36,357 nt of DNA from DASQVO01 sp035640715 (GCA_035640715.1 DASQVO010000227.1:1-36357), one strand, 5' to 3'. Positions 1-7,129 are shown, counted from the stretch's first letter. Made by a program: numbers and translations. The notes: generated by a model from the letters alone, not told the origin.

Positions 1-190
1 GCTGGAGACTACCGACCAGCCGATCGAGCGGATAGCCGCCGAGGCCGGCTTCGGGTCGGCGATCACTTTCCGTGCCCGGTTCCGTGAGCAGGTGGGGGTC
101 AGCCCCCTGCACTACCGCCGGAACTTCCGCCGGCGCGATCCCGGGCCGCCCCTGGCGCGCCGACGGCTGGACCACCGGCCCTCTGCCTGA
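1..190 (+). CDS. AraC/GlxA-type transcriptional regulator, C-terminal end (5' truncated)
   Basis: The frame starting at base 2 is open from the window edge to TGA at 188-190 and encodes 62 residues. The peptide has the second helix-turn-helix of AraC/XylS regulators: a run resembling 'PIERIAAEAGFGS' followed by 'FRARFREQVGVSPLHYRR', the signature end of this family, in which the recognition helix precedes a conserved (G/R)xSPxxYR. A basic, proline-rich tail of about 18 residues follows. The N-terminal sensing domain lies outside the window, so effector and targets cannot be told. Family assignment is from the motif only. Confidence 0.8.
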   Translation, partial: LETTDQPIERIAAEAGFGSAITFRARFREQVGVSPLHYRRNFRRRDPGPPLARRRLDHRPSA

Positions 191-198
191 CTGTAGGT

Positions 199-292
199 TC
201 TCAAACACTTGTCCAGCGGCTAGCCGCTGACCTGCGGCTCTTCAGGCCTTCTCAGCAGCCTGTCCAGTGAGCTTTCTCACCGGTCTGTCATT
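199..292 (+). repeat. Three TCTCA-headed 18-nt repeats (candidate transposon-end binding sites, group 1)
   Basis: Three direct copies of an 18-nt pattern start at 199, 250 and 275: TCTCA, five or six variable bases, then TTGTCCAG, CTGTCCAG and CTGTCATT. They lie just after the AraC-type gene in a stretch with no credible gene. The layout, several same-strand copies with irregular spacing, resembles the TnsB-binding sites inside Tn7-like transposon ends. The link to the TnsA-like gene nearby is inference. Confidence 0.5.
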
Positions 293-428
293 TTCTTCAG
301 GCACGCCGCGGGCAGGTCCCGTGGCCGGGTCGACCCGGCAATAGCCCGGAAGGCCGCGACTGCCCCGTCCAGTTCTGTCCCAGGCCCGAGTCCACGCGGC
401 GCAGGATGTCCCGCCCCTGGTTGTCCTG

Positions 429-497
429 TCTCACGGGAACGTGCCCAATCTCAGCGAATCTTGCCCGTACTAGCGTTCCGGGCAAGAATGACTGAGA
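429..497. repeat. TCTCA-headed repeats, group 2, including an inverted pair
   Basis: Direct copies begin at 429 (TCTCACGGGAACGTGCCC) and 449 (TCTCAGCGAATCTTGCCC). A third lies on the minus strand at 497-480 (TCTCAGTCATTCTTGCCC). The copies at 449-466 and 480-497 face each other across 13 bases and share TCTCAG and TCTTGCCC. Opposed copies could mark two abutting element ends, or a simple hairpin. Spacing of 20 bases between the first two copies fits closely packed transposase sites. Confidence 0.5.
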
Positions 498-506
498 ATT
501 TCCTGG

Positions 507-1028
507 TCAGAGGGACGTACGGCGTCCCCCTCGGCCTTGACGCTGGTCGGGCCGTCGGAGCCGCGCAGTCTCATGCCGCAGTCTTGAGCGTCTCACTCGG
601 TCTTGCCACCGCAGAACAGAGCCACCCCATCGGGCCAAGAAGCGTGTCACCGGACAATGTCGCGGGGACGTGGCTTGCGGGTCCGCTCTGGACCAGGTCT
701 GGAATGCCCATCCTCGCCCTGCGCAGGCCCGCCTGGTCCAGGCAAATTGCTTGCAGACCCCGGGATCGGCCATCCGGGACGGTGCCTTGACATCGACCAC
801 AGTGACCCCGCCGTCCGCGGACACCAGCAGCAGGTCAGGGACATGACGCCGTTCCCGGGTCCCGTCAGCCCCCGTCAGCAGGAACGGCTGCGCCACAATA
901 CCCGTCACCGAAGAATCGAAGTCCGCCAGCATGATCCGGGCCAGCTCCAGGCGGCTCTCATAGACCACCAGCCGCGACAGCGTCGACGACCAGTACCAGC
1001 CCGCGTTCGGCGGTGAATCCCGCTGCAT
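507..1028 (-). pseudogene. TnsA-like heteromeric transposase endonuclease, N-terminally truncated remnant
   Basis: The 173-residue frame resembles the actinobacterial TnsA-like endonuclease subunits of Tn7/Tn5053-type transposons, which nick the 5' ends of the element. Residues about 10-134 carry the match: 'GWYWSSTLSRLVVYESRLE', then 'HVPDLLLVSADGG', then 'VVDVKAP'. The restriction-fold catalytic set is visible as E28, D64 and D79-x-K81. Homologues usually have about 40 more residues before this domain, but the space there is dnaB coding sequence; the first ATG is only 15 bases past the dnaB stop. Residues after about 134 do not look conserved and overlap a TCTCA repeat. No TnsB, TnsC or TniQ partner is in the window, so this is probably a transposon relic rather than a working gene. 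Confidence 0.65.
591..608 (+). repeat. TCTCA-headed repeat copy next to the TnsA-like domain end
   Basis: The sequence TCTCACTCGGTCTTGCCA matches the copies at 449 and 480-497 in both TCTCA and TCTTGCC. A weaker TCTCA site starts 22 bases upstream at 569. It lies directly beyond the point where TnsA similarity fades (about 627 on the minus strand), as expected for a transposon end next to its gene. Confidence 0.45.
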
Positions 1029-1042
1029 TGCAGCGGCCCGGC

Positions 1043-3673
1043 TCAGCCTGGCGCCATGTCCACGAAACGGCTGTAGTGGCCCTGGAAGGCGACCGTGACC
1101 GTGGTTGTCGGGCCGTTCCGGTGCTTGGCGATAATCAGGTCCGCCTCGCCCGCCCGCGGCGACTCCCGCTCGTAGGCGTCCTCGCGATGCAACAAGATCA
1201 CCACATCGCTATCCTGCTCAATGCTGTTGTGGAGGCTTATCCCGTTAGCCACGAAATTGTGCGAGCCGACCACGGTGGCGTCGTACACGGGCTGCTCGCC
1301 GACGCTCTCCACGGACGCGATCTCGTCCCAGAAGACGTCATTTGTGGCGATCATCTCCAGCTCAGCATCGTCCAAGATGGTCGCGACTCTCGAGAGCCGC
1401 TCCCGGCTCGGCACGTGCTTCCACAAGGTGCTGCCACAGAACTGCGTTCCGAGCGCGGTGGCGAATTCACGGTGCGGCATATTCCGCTCAGCCAGGACCG
1501 TCCGTACCCGGTCCCAGACTTCACGCGGCACTGTATCAAGGTTGGTGTTGCCTTTTACCGCAATGAGCATCTCCCGCGCCTTGTCGGCCATGGCTGCGCG
1601 GGCGCCATGAACGCCGATGCCCGTCAGGAATCGCAGTTGGTTCTCCGCTCCATAGACCAGCAGGTGGTAACACGGCCGGTAGGCACCCTTCCTGATTTCC
1701 TTGATGCGCGTCATGATGTTGAAGCGCAGCAGAAGCCGGGCTACGTCATCGATCATCTGGCGGCTGGTTGAGCCGAAATAGATCCGCGCCTTCCTGGCCG
1801 TCGTATCCCACCAGACACATCCGTCGGTCGCCCACAGGTGCCGCAGGAACAGGGCAAGCTGCTGCTTCGGCAGGGAGAAGATCAGCGCAGGGATGAACTT
1901 GTCATAGCTTCGCAGGCCGAAAAGGCCAAGCGAGTCGAGCCACTCCGCGATCGGATTGCGACGTCCGTGGGTCAGGTGGTGTGGTGCGGGCCGGCGCATT
2001 GACGTGCACCGAGCGGCCACGTACTCATCGCGAACGGCCGTGATCCCGAAGTGTCTCGCGGCGGCCGCCACAGCTGCCAGGTTCGCTTCGTCGATGCTGG
2101 CGTAGCGGATTGGCTGATTCCTCACGAAGGATCCATCACCGAGCAGGTGGGCCAGCATGATGATCTCGGGCTCGGCCATGGGCCGCTCTGCGAGGGGACC
2201 CGGCGTGTGCCGCGGCACGGCGACCCGAACTCCTACTCCGATCTCGCCCAGCGGCCGCCAGCCGTCGTAGGTGAGGAACGGGTGGTTGGCGGTGGCCTGA
2301 ACCTCGCGGCCGGACCTCAGCCGGACCCGGTACACCTCCTTAGTGCCGCTGGGGAAGGCGTGCGTCATCGTCCGCGGCACCAGCCGCAGCCGCTCATCGA
2401 GCGACCAGACAGGAATGTCCCGCTCTCCTGAAGCCAGCAGGTCGTTCAGCGTGACCTCCGCGCCCGTGTCGGCGCGCAGAATGCGCGTGTCGCCGGTCAG
2501 GCATCCGGATTCGCGCAGGTCAGAGAGGAGTGGCTTCTTGTCTGTGCGCTGTTCTGGTCCCCGGTTGAGCTGGGAGAGGGCGACGACAGGAACATCGATT
2601 TCCTTGGCGAGCAGCTTCAGGGAACGGGACATCTCGGAGACTTCCTGCTGCCGGTTCTCCACTCGCCGTGGGGACGACATGAGCTGCAGGTAGTCGATGA
2701 TCACTAGGCGCAGGTCGTGGCGCTGCTTGAGGCGGCGGCACTTTGCCCGGATCTCCATCATCGACATGTTCGGCGAGTCGTCGATGAACAGCGGCGCGTC
2801 CGCGACCTCGCTCATGCGCCGGGCGAGCCTCGTCCAGTCGTCGTCGCTCATCTGGCCGGTGCGCATGGTGTGCAGCGGCACTCGCGCCTCAGCAGAGAGC
2901 AGCCGCATGGCGATCTCATTCCGGCCCATCTCCAGGCTGAACAGCACGGTGCTCAGCCCGCTCTTTATGGCTGCGGCGCGAGCAAAATCGAGAGCCAGAG
3001 TGGATTTGCCCACAGCAGGGCGTGCTGCGATCACAACCATCTGGCCGGGGTGGAGTCCGTTGGTGAGCGCGTCCAGGTCTGCGAAGCCCGTCGGCACGCC
3101 GGTCATCGCGCCGCCGCGGCTGCCGATCGCCTCGATCTCGTCCAGCGTGCCCGGCATGACATCGGCCAGGGATTGGTAGTCCTCGGACACCCGCCGGTCG
3201 GTGATCGAGTACACCTCGGCCTGGGCCCGGTCCACGAGGTCGTCGGCTTCCGCGTCACCCGCGTAGCCGAACTGAACGATCCTGGTGCCAGCCTCGACGA
3301 GGCGCCGCAGGATCGCCCGCTCGCGGACGATCCGGGCGTAGTAGCCGGCGTTCGCGGCCGTCGGCACGGACGCGATAAGAGTGTGCAGGTAGGGCGCCCC
3401 GCCGACCCGTCCGATCTCGCCGCGCCTGGTCAGCTCGTTGGCCACGGTGATCGCGTCCGCGGGCTCGCCGCGGCCGTACAGGTCGAGGATGACCTCGTGA
3501 ATCACCTGGTGCGCGGGCCGGTAGTGGTCGTGCGGCCGGATCACCTCGATCACGTCGGAGATCGCGTCCTTGGACAGCAGCATCCCGCCGAGGACACACT
3601 GCTCCGCGGCAACGTCGTGCGGCGGTGTCCGCTCGAATTCGTCACCTCGGGGAGCGATCTCGGCGACACTCAC
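1043..3673 (-). CDS. dnaB: Replicative DNA helicase DnaB with embedded intein
   Basis: DnaB is the hexameric 5'-3' helicase that unwinds the fork and contacts primase. The product is 876 residues; removing the 426-residue intein leaves a normal 450-residue helicase. The N-terminal DnaB domain spans about 15-120. The RecA-like domain has Walker A A217-RPAV-GKS224 and Walker B 'LVIIDYLQ' (D327). The C-terminus 'KHRNGPTTTVTVAFQGHYSRF' is typical. The start is GTG at 3673, with GGGAGGTG just upstream. The intein must be removed by protein splicing for function, since it interrupts the conserved 'SDLRESG/SIEQD' loop near the ATPase site. The gene stands alone, with about 510 bases of upstream DNA carrying DnaA-box-like sites. 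Confidence 0.97.
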   Translation of the reverse strand: MSVAEIAPRGDEFERTPPHDVAAEQCVLGGMLLSKDAISDVIEVIRPHDHYRPAHQVIHEVILDLYGRGEPADAITVANELTRRGEIGRVGGAPYLHTLIASVPTAANAGYYARIVRERAILRRLVEAGTRIVQFGYAGDAEADDLVDRAQAEVYSITDRRVSEDYQSLADVMPGTLDEIEAIGSRGGAMTGVPTGFADLDALTNGLHPGQMVVIAARPAVGKSTLALDFARAAAIKSGLSTVLFSLEMGRNEIAMRLLSAEARVPLHTMRTGQMSDDDWTRLARRMSEVADAPLFIDDSPNMSMMEIRAKCRRLKQRHDLRLVIIDYLQLMSSPRRVENRQQEVSEMSRSLKLLAKEIDVPVVALSQLNRGPEQRTDKKPLLSDLRESGCLTGDTRILRADTGAEVTLNDLLASGERDIPVWSLDERLRLVPRTMTHAFPSGTKEVYRVRLRSGREVQATANHPFLTYDGWRPLGEIGVGVRVAVPRHTPGPLAERPMAEPEIIMLAHLLGDGSFVRNQPIRYASIDEANLAAVAAAARHFGITAVRDEYVAARCTSMRRPAPHHLTHGRRNPIAEWLDSLGLFGLRSYDKFIPALIFSLPKQQLALFLRHLWATDGCVWWDTTARKARIYFGSTSRQMIDDVARLLLRFNIMTRIKEIRKGAYRPCYHLLVYGAENQLRFLTGIGVHGARAAMADKAREMLIAVKGNTNLDTVPREVWDRVRTVLAERNMPHREFATALGTQFCGSTLWKHVPSRERLSRVATILDDAELEMIATNDVFWDEIASVESVGEQPVYDATVVGSHNFVANGISLHNSIEQDSDVVILLHREDAYERESPRAGEADLIIAKHRNGPTTTVTVAFQGHYSRFVDMAPG
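1226..2503 (-). mobile_element. DnaB intein with LAGLIDADG homing endonuclease
   Basis: Residues 391-816 of the dnaB product form an intein of 426 residues. It begins with Cys ('CLTGDTRIL', block A), has the block B histidine in 'TANHPF', and ends with 'VYDATVVGSHNF' and 'NGISLHN' (blocks F and G) before extein Ser817. All residues needed for splicing are present: Cys1, block B His, penultimate His, terminal Asn and the +1 Ser. Two dodecapeptide motifs, 'LAHLLGDGSF' and 'LRHLWATDGCVW', mark a LAGLIDADG endonuclease with acidic residues retained, so it could still be active. The insertion point, after 'RESG' and before 'SIEQ', is the same site used by the cyanobacterial Ssp DnaB intein. Confidence 0.95.
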
Positions 3674-3806
3674 CAGGCAGCACCTCCCCAGTAGGCAGCG
3701 CCGCGGGGGTCCCCCCGCGAGGCGCCGGTCAGAACTGTTCTAGCCGACGGCTACGACAGTTTGCCGGCCCGGCGCGCCGAACGCCAACCCATGGTGTGCA
3801 CATGCC

Positions 3807-3986
3807 TGTGGATAGCTTGTGAAGACACGCCGCCAGCACTGTGCACAGCCTGGGGACAGCTCTGTGAAAAGAGTGCGGCCCAGTATCCGGGCACGGCCGC
3901 TACCTGCAACAATGACGTCCACGCCCTGTGCGGAAGAAAAAGATTTGTCCCCGGCCGCAATCCACAGCTGCCCTGAGTTATCCACA
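3807..3986. promoter_or_regulatory. DnaA-box-like cluster upstream of dnaB
   Basis: The region between dnaB and the next gene (3674-4186) has no credible gene but holds a perfect DnaA box TTATCCACA at 3978-3986 and a one-mismatch inverted box TGTGGATAG at 3807-3815. Weaker matches are at 3958-3966 (CAATCCACA), 3945-3953 (TTGTCCCCG) and 3851-3859. DnaA might control dnaB here, or the sites may titrate DnaA. The true origin is expected next to dnaA beyond the right edge, so this is not called oriC. Confidence 0.5.
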
Positions 3987-4174
3987 GCCGAATGTGTGTC
4001 ACGGCGGCTACTGGCAGCAAGAATGGGCCCGCCAAAGGCGCGCCGCGGTTCAGTTCGGGGATGATGCCGAACGGGATCTGGCGCGCGTATCAGCGAGCGT
4101 TTCTCTCCGGCCGGGACAGCGCGAAACGCTCGGCGGAGATTCTCCGAACCGCGTCGCGTGACACCCCGTCAGGC

Positions 4175-4180
4175 TAGTAT
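4175..4180 (+). promoter_or_regulatory. -10 element TAGTAT, leaderless-type promoter
   Basis: TAGTAT ends six bases before the GTG at 4187, so transcription would begin at or next to the start codon. No Shine-Dalgarno sequence precedes the GTG. The same geometry recurs before 7130, 15128, 18251 and 33219. Confidence 0.45.
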
Positions 4181-4186
4181 CCGATC

Positions 4187-4375
4187 GTGTGTTCGATCAC
4201 AGATGCCGCCATCGCTGAGATCATCAGCGCCATCGACCAGCTTGCGGCCGATACCCAGGCGGGGGTCACGGCACCGGACATACCCGCGCGGATCGCGGGC
4301 ATCTGGGCGATGCTGGCTGCATTGGACCCCGAACTGGCCCGCCTCAGCGCAGGCTATGAACGCGCGGACGGCTAG
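4187..4375 (+). CDS. Small hypothetical protein, 62 residues
   Basis: A short frame from GTG to TAG encodes an alpha-helical, alanine-rich acidic peptide ending 'LAALDPELARLSAGYERADG'. The composition and helix periodicity look like a real protein rather than a chance frame. It resembles short hypothetical proteins of actinomycetes, and more loosely the N-terminal helices of DUF222 proteins found beside HNH nucleases, but no HNH partner is intact here. The promoter-like TAGTAT six bases upstream supports translation from a leaderless mRNA. Function is unknown; it could also be the remaining head of a decayed longer gene. Confidence 0.5.
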   Translation: MCSITDAAIAEIISAIDQLAADTQAGVTAPDIPARIAGIWAMLAALDPELARLSAGYERADG

Positions 4376-4760
4376 CAGCGTCGGTGACGGCGGCATTGAC
4401 GCCCGGGCTGGGGACGGAGGCGGCGGACGGCTGGCATGGCTGCCGCCCCGGCCGGGCGCGCGACCGGGGGACAAGCAGGAGACAATACAGCACCGTTCCT
4501 TCGGACTGAGCAGGAGTGAGCCTGATCAGCCGCACGCCCCGAACGGTCCTGGGCGCGCACCGGGAGGCCAGTTCCCTGCGCGGCCCGGCCCGATGGGCAC
4601 AGCCAGGGGCGGCGGGGAGGCCCCGGGCCATCTCCCTGGTGGAGCGGGGGCCCCGCACGCTGGCGCCGTTCCCGGCAGCCCAGATCGCGCCCAGAACATT
4701 GCCAGAACCGTGCCCAGTTGCCCAGATCCGGAGGACGGCAATACAACCCCCGGGACGCGG
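4376..4760. other. Stretch without a supportable gene
   Basis: About 385 bases between the 62-residue gene and the rplI terminator. Long frames exist on both strands but are rich in Arg, Gly and Pro, as expected from high-GC shadow frames, and none shows a family motif or ribosome-binding site. It may contain decayed remains of a gene that followed 4187-4375. Confidence 0.4.
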
Positions 4761-4782
4761 CCCGGCTCAGGCTACGGCCGGG
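4761..4782 (-). terminator. Hairpin after rplI
   Basis: CCCGGC (4761-4766) and GCCGGG (4777-4782) pair across a ten-base loop, beginning four bases past the rplI stop codon. There is no clear U-tract, as is common for actinomycete terminators. It is placed to end the rpsF-ssb-rpsR-rplI transcript. Confidence 0.5.
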
Positions 4783-4785
4783 TAG

Positions 4786-5247
4786 TCAGGCGGGGACAAC
4801 CTCGATATCGATGGTGGCGGTGACTTCCGGGTGCAGCCGGACCCTGACCTGATGCGAGCCAGCGGTCTTGATCGGGTCGGGGACCTCGATACGGCGCCTG
4901 TCCAGCTCCGGTCCGCCGGCGGCACGGACCGCGCCGGCGATGTCGGAGGGTCCGACGGAGCCGAACAGCCGGCCACTCCCGCCTGCCCGCCGGGGCAGCC
5001 GTACCGTCAGGTTCTGGAGCTCGGCAGCGGCGTTCTTCGCGTCGTCGAGGCTGCGGATCTCGCGGACAGACCGTGCCCGCCGGATCAGGTCAACCTGCTT
5101 CTCCGCGCCGCGGGTCCACCTCATGGCGAGGCCGCGCGGGATCAGGTAGTTACGGCCGTAACCGCTCGCGACGTCCACGACGTCGCCGGGTGCCCCCAGG
5201 CCGCTGACCTCCTGGGTGAGGATGAGCTTCATCGGTGTGCGAGCCAT
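4786..5247 (-). CDS. rplI: 50S ribosomal protein L9
   Basis: L9 binds 23S rRNA near the L1 stalk with two globular domains joined by a long helix. The 153-residue product has the N-terminal signature 'MKLILTQEVSGLGAPGDVVDV' followed by 'GYGRNYLIPRGLA', a connecting helix at about 60-85, and the C-terminal domain with 'LFGSVGPSDIAGAV'. The start is ATG at 5247, five residues before the usual 'MKLIL', chosen because GGGAGGAA sits seven bases upstream. It is the last gene of the rpsF-ssb-rpsR-rplI operon, 19 bases after rpsR. Length and sequence are normal. Confidence 0.97.
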   Translation of the reverse strand: MARTPMKLILTQEVSGLGAPGDVVDVASGYGRNYLIPRGLAMRWTRGAEKQVDLIRRARSVREIRSLDDAKNAAAELQNLTVRLPRRAGGSGRLFGSVGPSDIAGAVRAAGGPELDRRRIEVPDPIKTAGSHQVRVRLHPEVTATIDIEVVPA

Positions 5248-5266
5248 GTCAATTCCTCCCGCGGGC

Positions 5267-5503
5267 TCAGCGAGCCGTGCTCGTGTACGGCAGCAGCGCC
5301 ATCTCGCGGGCGTTCTTGATCGCCGTCGCGACGTCCCGCTGGTGCTGCGTGCAGTTGCCCGTGACCCGCCGCGCGCGGATCTTGCCGCGGTCGGAGATGA
5401 ACTTGCGGAGAAGCCCCGTGTCCTTGTAGTCGACGTAGGAGATCTTCTCCTGGCAGAAGACGCAAATCTTCTTCTTTGGCTTGCGAATTGGTGGCTTGGC
5501 CAT
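5267..5503 (-). CDS. rpsR: 30S ribosomal protein S18 (cysteine-containing form)
   Basis: S18 sits on the platform of the small subunit beside S6. The 78-residue protein begins 'MAKPPIRKPKKK', has the zinc-type 'CVFCQEK' pair and the 'TGNCTQHQR' segment, and ends normally. Three cysteines and the histidine are kept, so this is the C+ (zinc-binding) paralogue; actinomycetes often also carry a zinc-free copy used when zinc is scarce, which is not in this window. Two ATG codons lie in tandem; the second (5503) is preferred since AAAGGAG lies seven bases from it and homologues start 'MAKPP'. The alternative start is 5506. Cotranscribed with ssb and rplI. Confidence 0.95.
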   Translation of the reverse strand: MAKPPIRKPKKKICVFCQEKISYVDYKDTGLLRKFISDRGKIRARRVTGNCTQHQRDVATAIKNAREMALLPYTSTAR

Positions 5504-5587
5504 CATGGTGCTCCTTTGCAGAGCCCCGCCTGCGGCGGGGATGGTCGGTGAATGATGTCGTGACGGGTGCGCCGGGAGGCGCCCCGG

Positions 5588-6100
5588 TTAGAATGGTGGC
5601 TCGTCGGAGAATCCGCCGGGATCCGCGGTCGCCCACGGGTCGGCCTCGGCGCGCCCGCCGCCGGATCCGCTGCCGCCGGATCCGCCGCCGTAGCCCTGGC
5701 CTCCGCCGCCTCCGCCGAACCCGCCGCCGGACCGGTTGACCTTGGCGACCTTCGCCGAGGCGTTGCGCAGCGACGGGCCTACGTCGTCGACCTCGACTTC
5801 GTAGACCGTGCGCTTCTCGCCTTCCTTGGTCTCATACGAGCGCTGCCGGAGCCGCCCGGAGACGATGACCCGCATGCCGCGCTGGAGGCTCTCGGCCACG
5901 TTCTCCGCAGCCTGCCGCCACACGTTGCAGGTCAGGAAGAGGCTGTCGCCGTCCTTCCATTCGCCGGAGGCGTTGTCGCGGAATCGTGGCGTCGAGGCCA
6001 CGCGAAAGGTCGCGACCGGCTGCCCGGCCGGAGTGAAGCGTAGTTCCGGATCGCTGACGAGGTTGCCCGCGATCGTGATCTGGGTGTCACCTGCTGCCAT
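5588..6100 (-). CDS. ssb: Single-stranded DNA-binding protein SSB
   Basis: SSB coats single-stranded DNA in replication, recombination and repair. Residues 1-110 form the OB-fold, including 'ITIAGNLVSDPELRFTPAGQPVATFRVA' and 'VSGRLRQRSYETKEG'. Residues about 118-148 are a flexible linker almost entirely of Gly and Ser. The conserved acidic tip for partner binding is present as 'FSDEPPF' at the C-terminus. Length is 170 residues, usual for the essential actinobacterial SsbA. It lies between rpsF and rpsR in the classic S6-SSB-S18 operon, with 56 and 81 bases of spacing. Confidence 0.97.
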   Translation of the reverse strand: MAAGDTQITIAGNLVSDPELRFTPAGQPVATFRVASTPRFRDNASGEWKDGDSLFLTCNVWRQAAENVAESLQRGMRVIVSGRLRQRSYETKEGEKRTVYEVEVDDVGPSLRNASAKVAKVNRSGGGFGGGGGGQGYGGGSGGSGSGGGRAEADPWATADPGGFSDEPPF

Positions 6101-6156
6101 CGGGGCTGCTCCCAGTCGCTAACGTGATTTTTTGGTAGGTAGTAGCGCGCTCGCGC

Positions 6157-6447
6157 TCAGTGGGACTTGGGCCGCACGACCTTGGTCCGCAGCACGGCTT
6201 CGTTCAGATTCAGCTGACGGTCCAGCTCCTTGACGGTGTCCGGTTCGGCAGTCAGGTCAACGACCGCGTAGATGCCCTCGGACCTCTTGTCGATGTCATA
6301 GGAAAGGCGGCGCTTCCCCCAGACATCCACCTTCTCCACCTTCCCGCCGCCGGACTGGACGACCTGCAAGAACTGGTCGAGCGACGGCTGGACGGTGCGC
6401 TCCTCGAGGGTCGGGTCGAGGATAATCATCATTTCGTAGTTACGCAT
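6157..6447 (-). CDS. rpsF: 30S ribosomal protein S6
   Basis: S6 forms a heterodimer with S18 on the small-subunit platform. The product from ATG 6447 is 96 residues, beginning 'MRNYEMMIILDPTLEER' and ending 'EAVLRTKVVRPKSH', with the conserved 'WGKRRLSYDIDKRSEGIYAV' core. The frame is open further upstream to 6600, but that extension is not conserved; 6447 matches the family start, and GAGGAGG lies about 11 bases upstream. It is the first gene of the four-gene operon, so the operon promoter should lie between 6448 and about 6600. Confidence 0.96.
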   Translation of the reverse strand: MRNYEMMIILDPTLEERTVQPSLDQFLQVVQSGGGKVEKVDVWGKRRLSYDIDKRSEGIYAVVDLTAEPDTVKELDRQLNLNEAVLRTKVVRPKSH

Positions 6448-6564
6448 GCGCGGCTCTTGCCTCCTCTGGACTGACGCGGTCACGGTCTCTCCGTGACAGG
6501 AGGTGCTGCGGCTGCGGCTGCACCGGGCTTGCCCTGTGACCTGCCGCGCTTTTACAGCCTCGCC

Positions 6565-6570
6565 AGCATA
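6565..6570 (-). promoter_or_regulatory. Possible -10 (TATGCT) for the rpsF operon
   Basis: On the minus strand TATGCT lies about 118 bases upstream of the rpsF start and fits the TANNNT rule of actinobacterial -10 boxes. No well-spaced -35 is seen, so this is a weak candidate. Confidence 0.25.
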
Positions 6571-6762
6571 CCTTGGGCCACCGACAATCTGGGACCGCAA
6601 TGCCGCGCGGCCGCAGCGGCGGGAACGGAACGGCCGCGGCAGGCGGGCGCCGCCGCGGCAGGCCGCCTAACCTGGCCACACGGTGATTCTTTCAGGCGGA
6701 CCGGGGGAACATCTGAGATCGACGGGTGCACCAACGTAGCTCCTGAGATGGAGGTGGCAAAC

Positions 6763-7095
6763 GTGCGAAGCTCAGCGCCGACTGGCCGGCGCGCGCAGCA
6801 CTTGACGCTCGACCCGGACGGCGAGCGTCATCTCGTCACGGACGCCCTCGCGATCATCACGCTCGTCCTCGGCATCGTATCCTTCGTGCTGGGCATGATC
6901 GTCCGGAACACGCCGTCCACCTCGTCGGCACTGCACGTGACCGCCACGGTGACCGGGGTTGTGGCCGTCATCCTGGGGCTCGTCATGCAGATGCTCTCCG
7001 CCACCCGGCCCGAGCGGATCATCATCGTCACGGGGATCATCGGGGGGTTCGTCGGCGCCTGCCTCGGGCTGGCCCACGGCGGCTTCTCCGGCTGA
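6763..7095 (+). CDS. Small integral membrane protein, unknown function
   Basis: From GTG 6763 the product is 110 residues. A charged N-terminus of about 25 residues precedes three hydrophobic segments at roughly 27-46, 55-76 and 84-103, giving a three-helix membrane protein. GGAGGTGG seven bases before the GTG decides the start; the frame is open further upstream without similar support. It lies 34 bases before the endonuclease IV gene, but that gene seems to have its own promoter. The segment 'AIITLVLGIVSFVLG' recalls DUF4190-type proteins, which is a composition match only. Confidence 0.7.
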   Translation: MRSSAPTGRRAQHLTLDPDGERHLVTDALAIITLVLGIVSFVLGMIVRNTPSTSSALHVTATVTGVVAVILGLVMQMLSATRPERIIIVTGIIGGFVGACLGLAHGGFSG

Positions 7096-7117
7096 ATGGC
7101 GGCCCGCGGTGCGGCGC

Positions 7118-7123
7118 TAGGCT
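7118..7123 (+). promoter_or_regulatory. -10 element TAGGCT, leaderless-type promoter for the endonuclease IV gene
   Basis: TAGGCT ends six bases before the ATG at 7130 and no Shine-Dalgarno sequence is present, so transcription probably starts at the start codon. Confidence 0.5.
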
Positions 7124-7129
7124 CGCGGT

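Noticed and set aside
3694..4186. Chromosomal origin upstream of dnaB
   Set aside because: Only one perfect DnaA box, no strong AT-rich unwinding region, and the expected dnaA-dnaN origin lies beyond parB to the right.
4158..4823. 221-residue plus-strand frame overlapping the small gene and the rplI end
   Set aside because: Pro/Arg/Gly-rich, no ribosome-binding site, runs antisense into conserved rplI codons.
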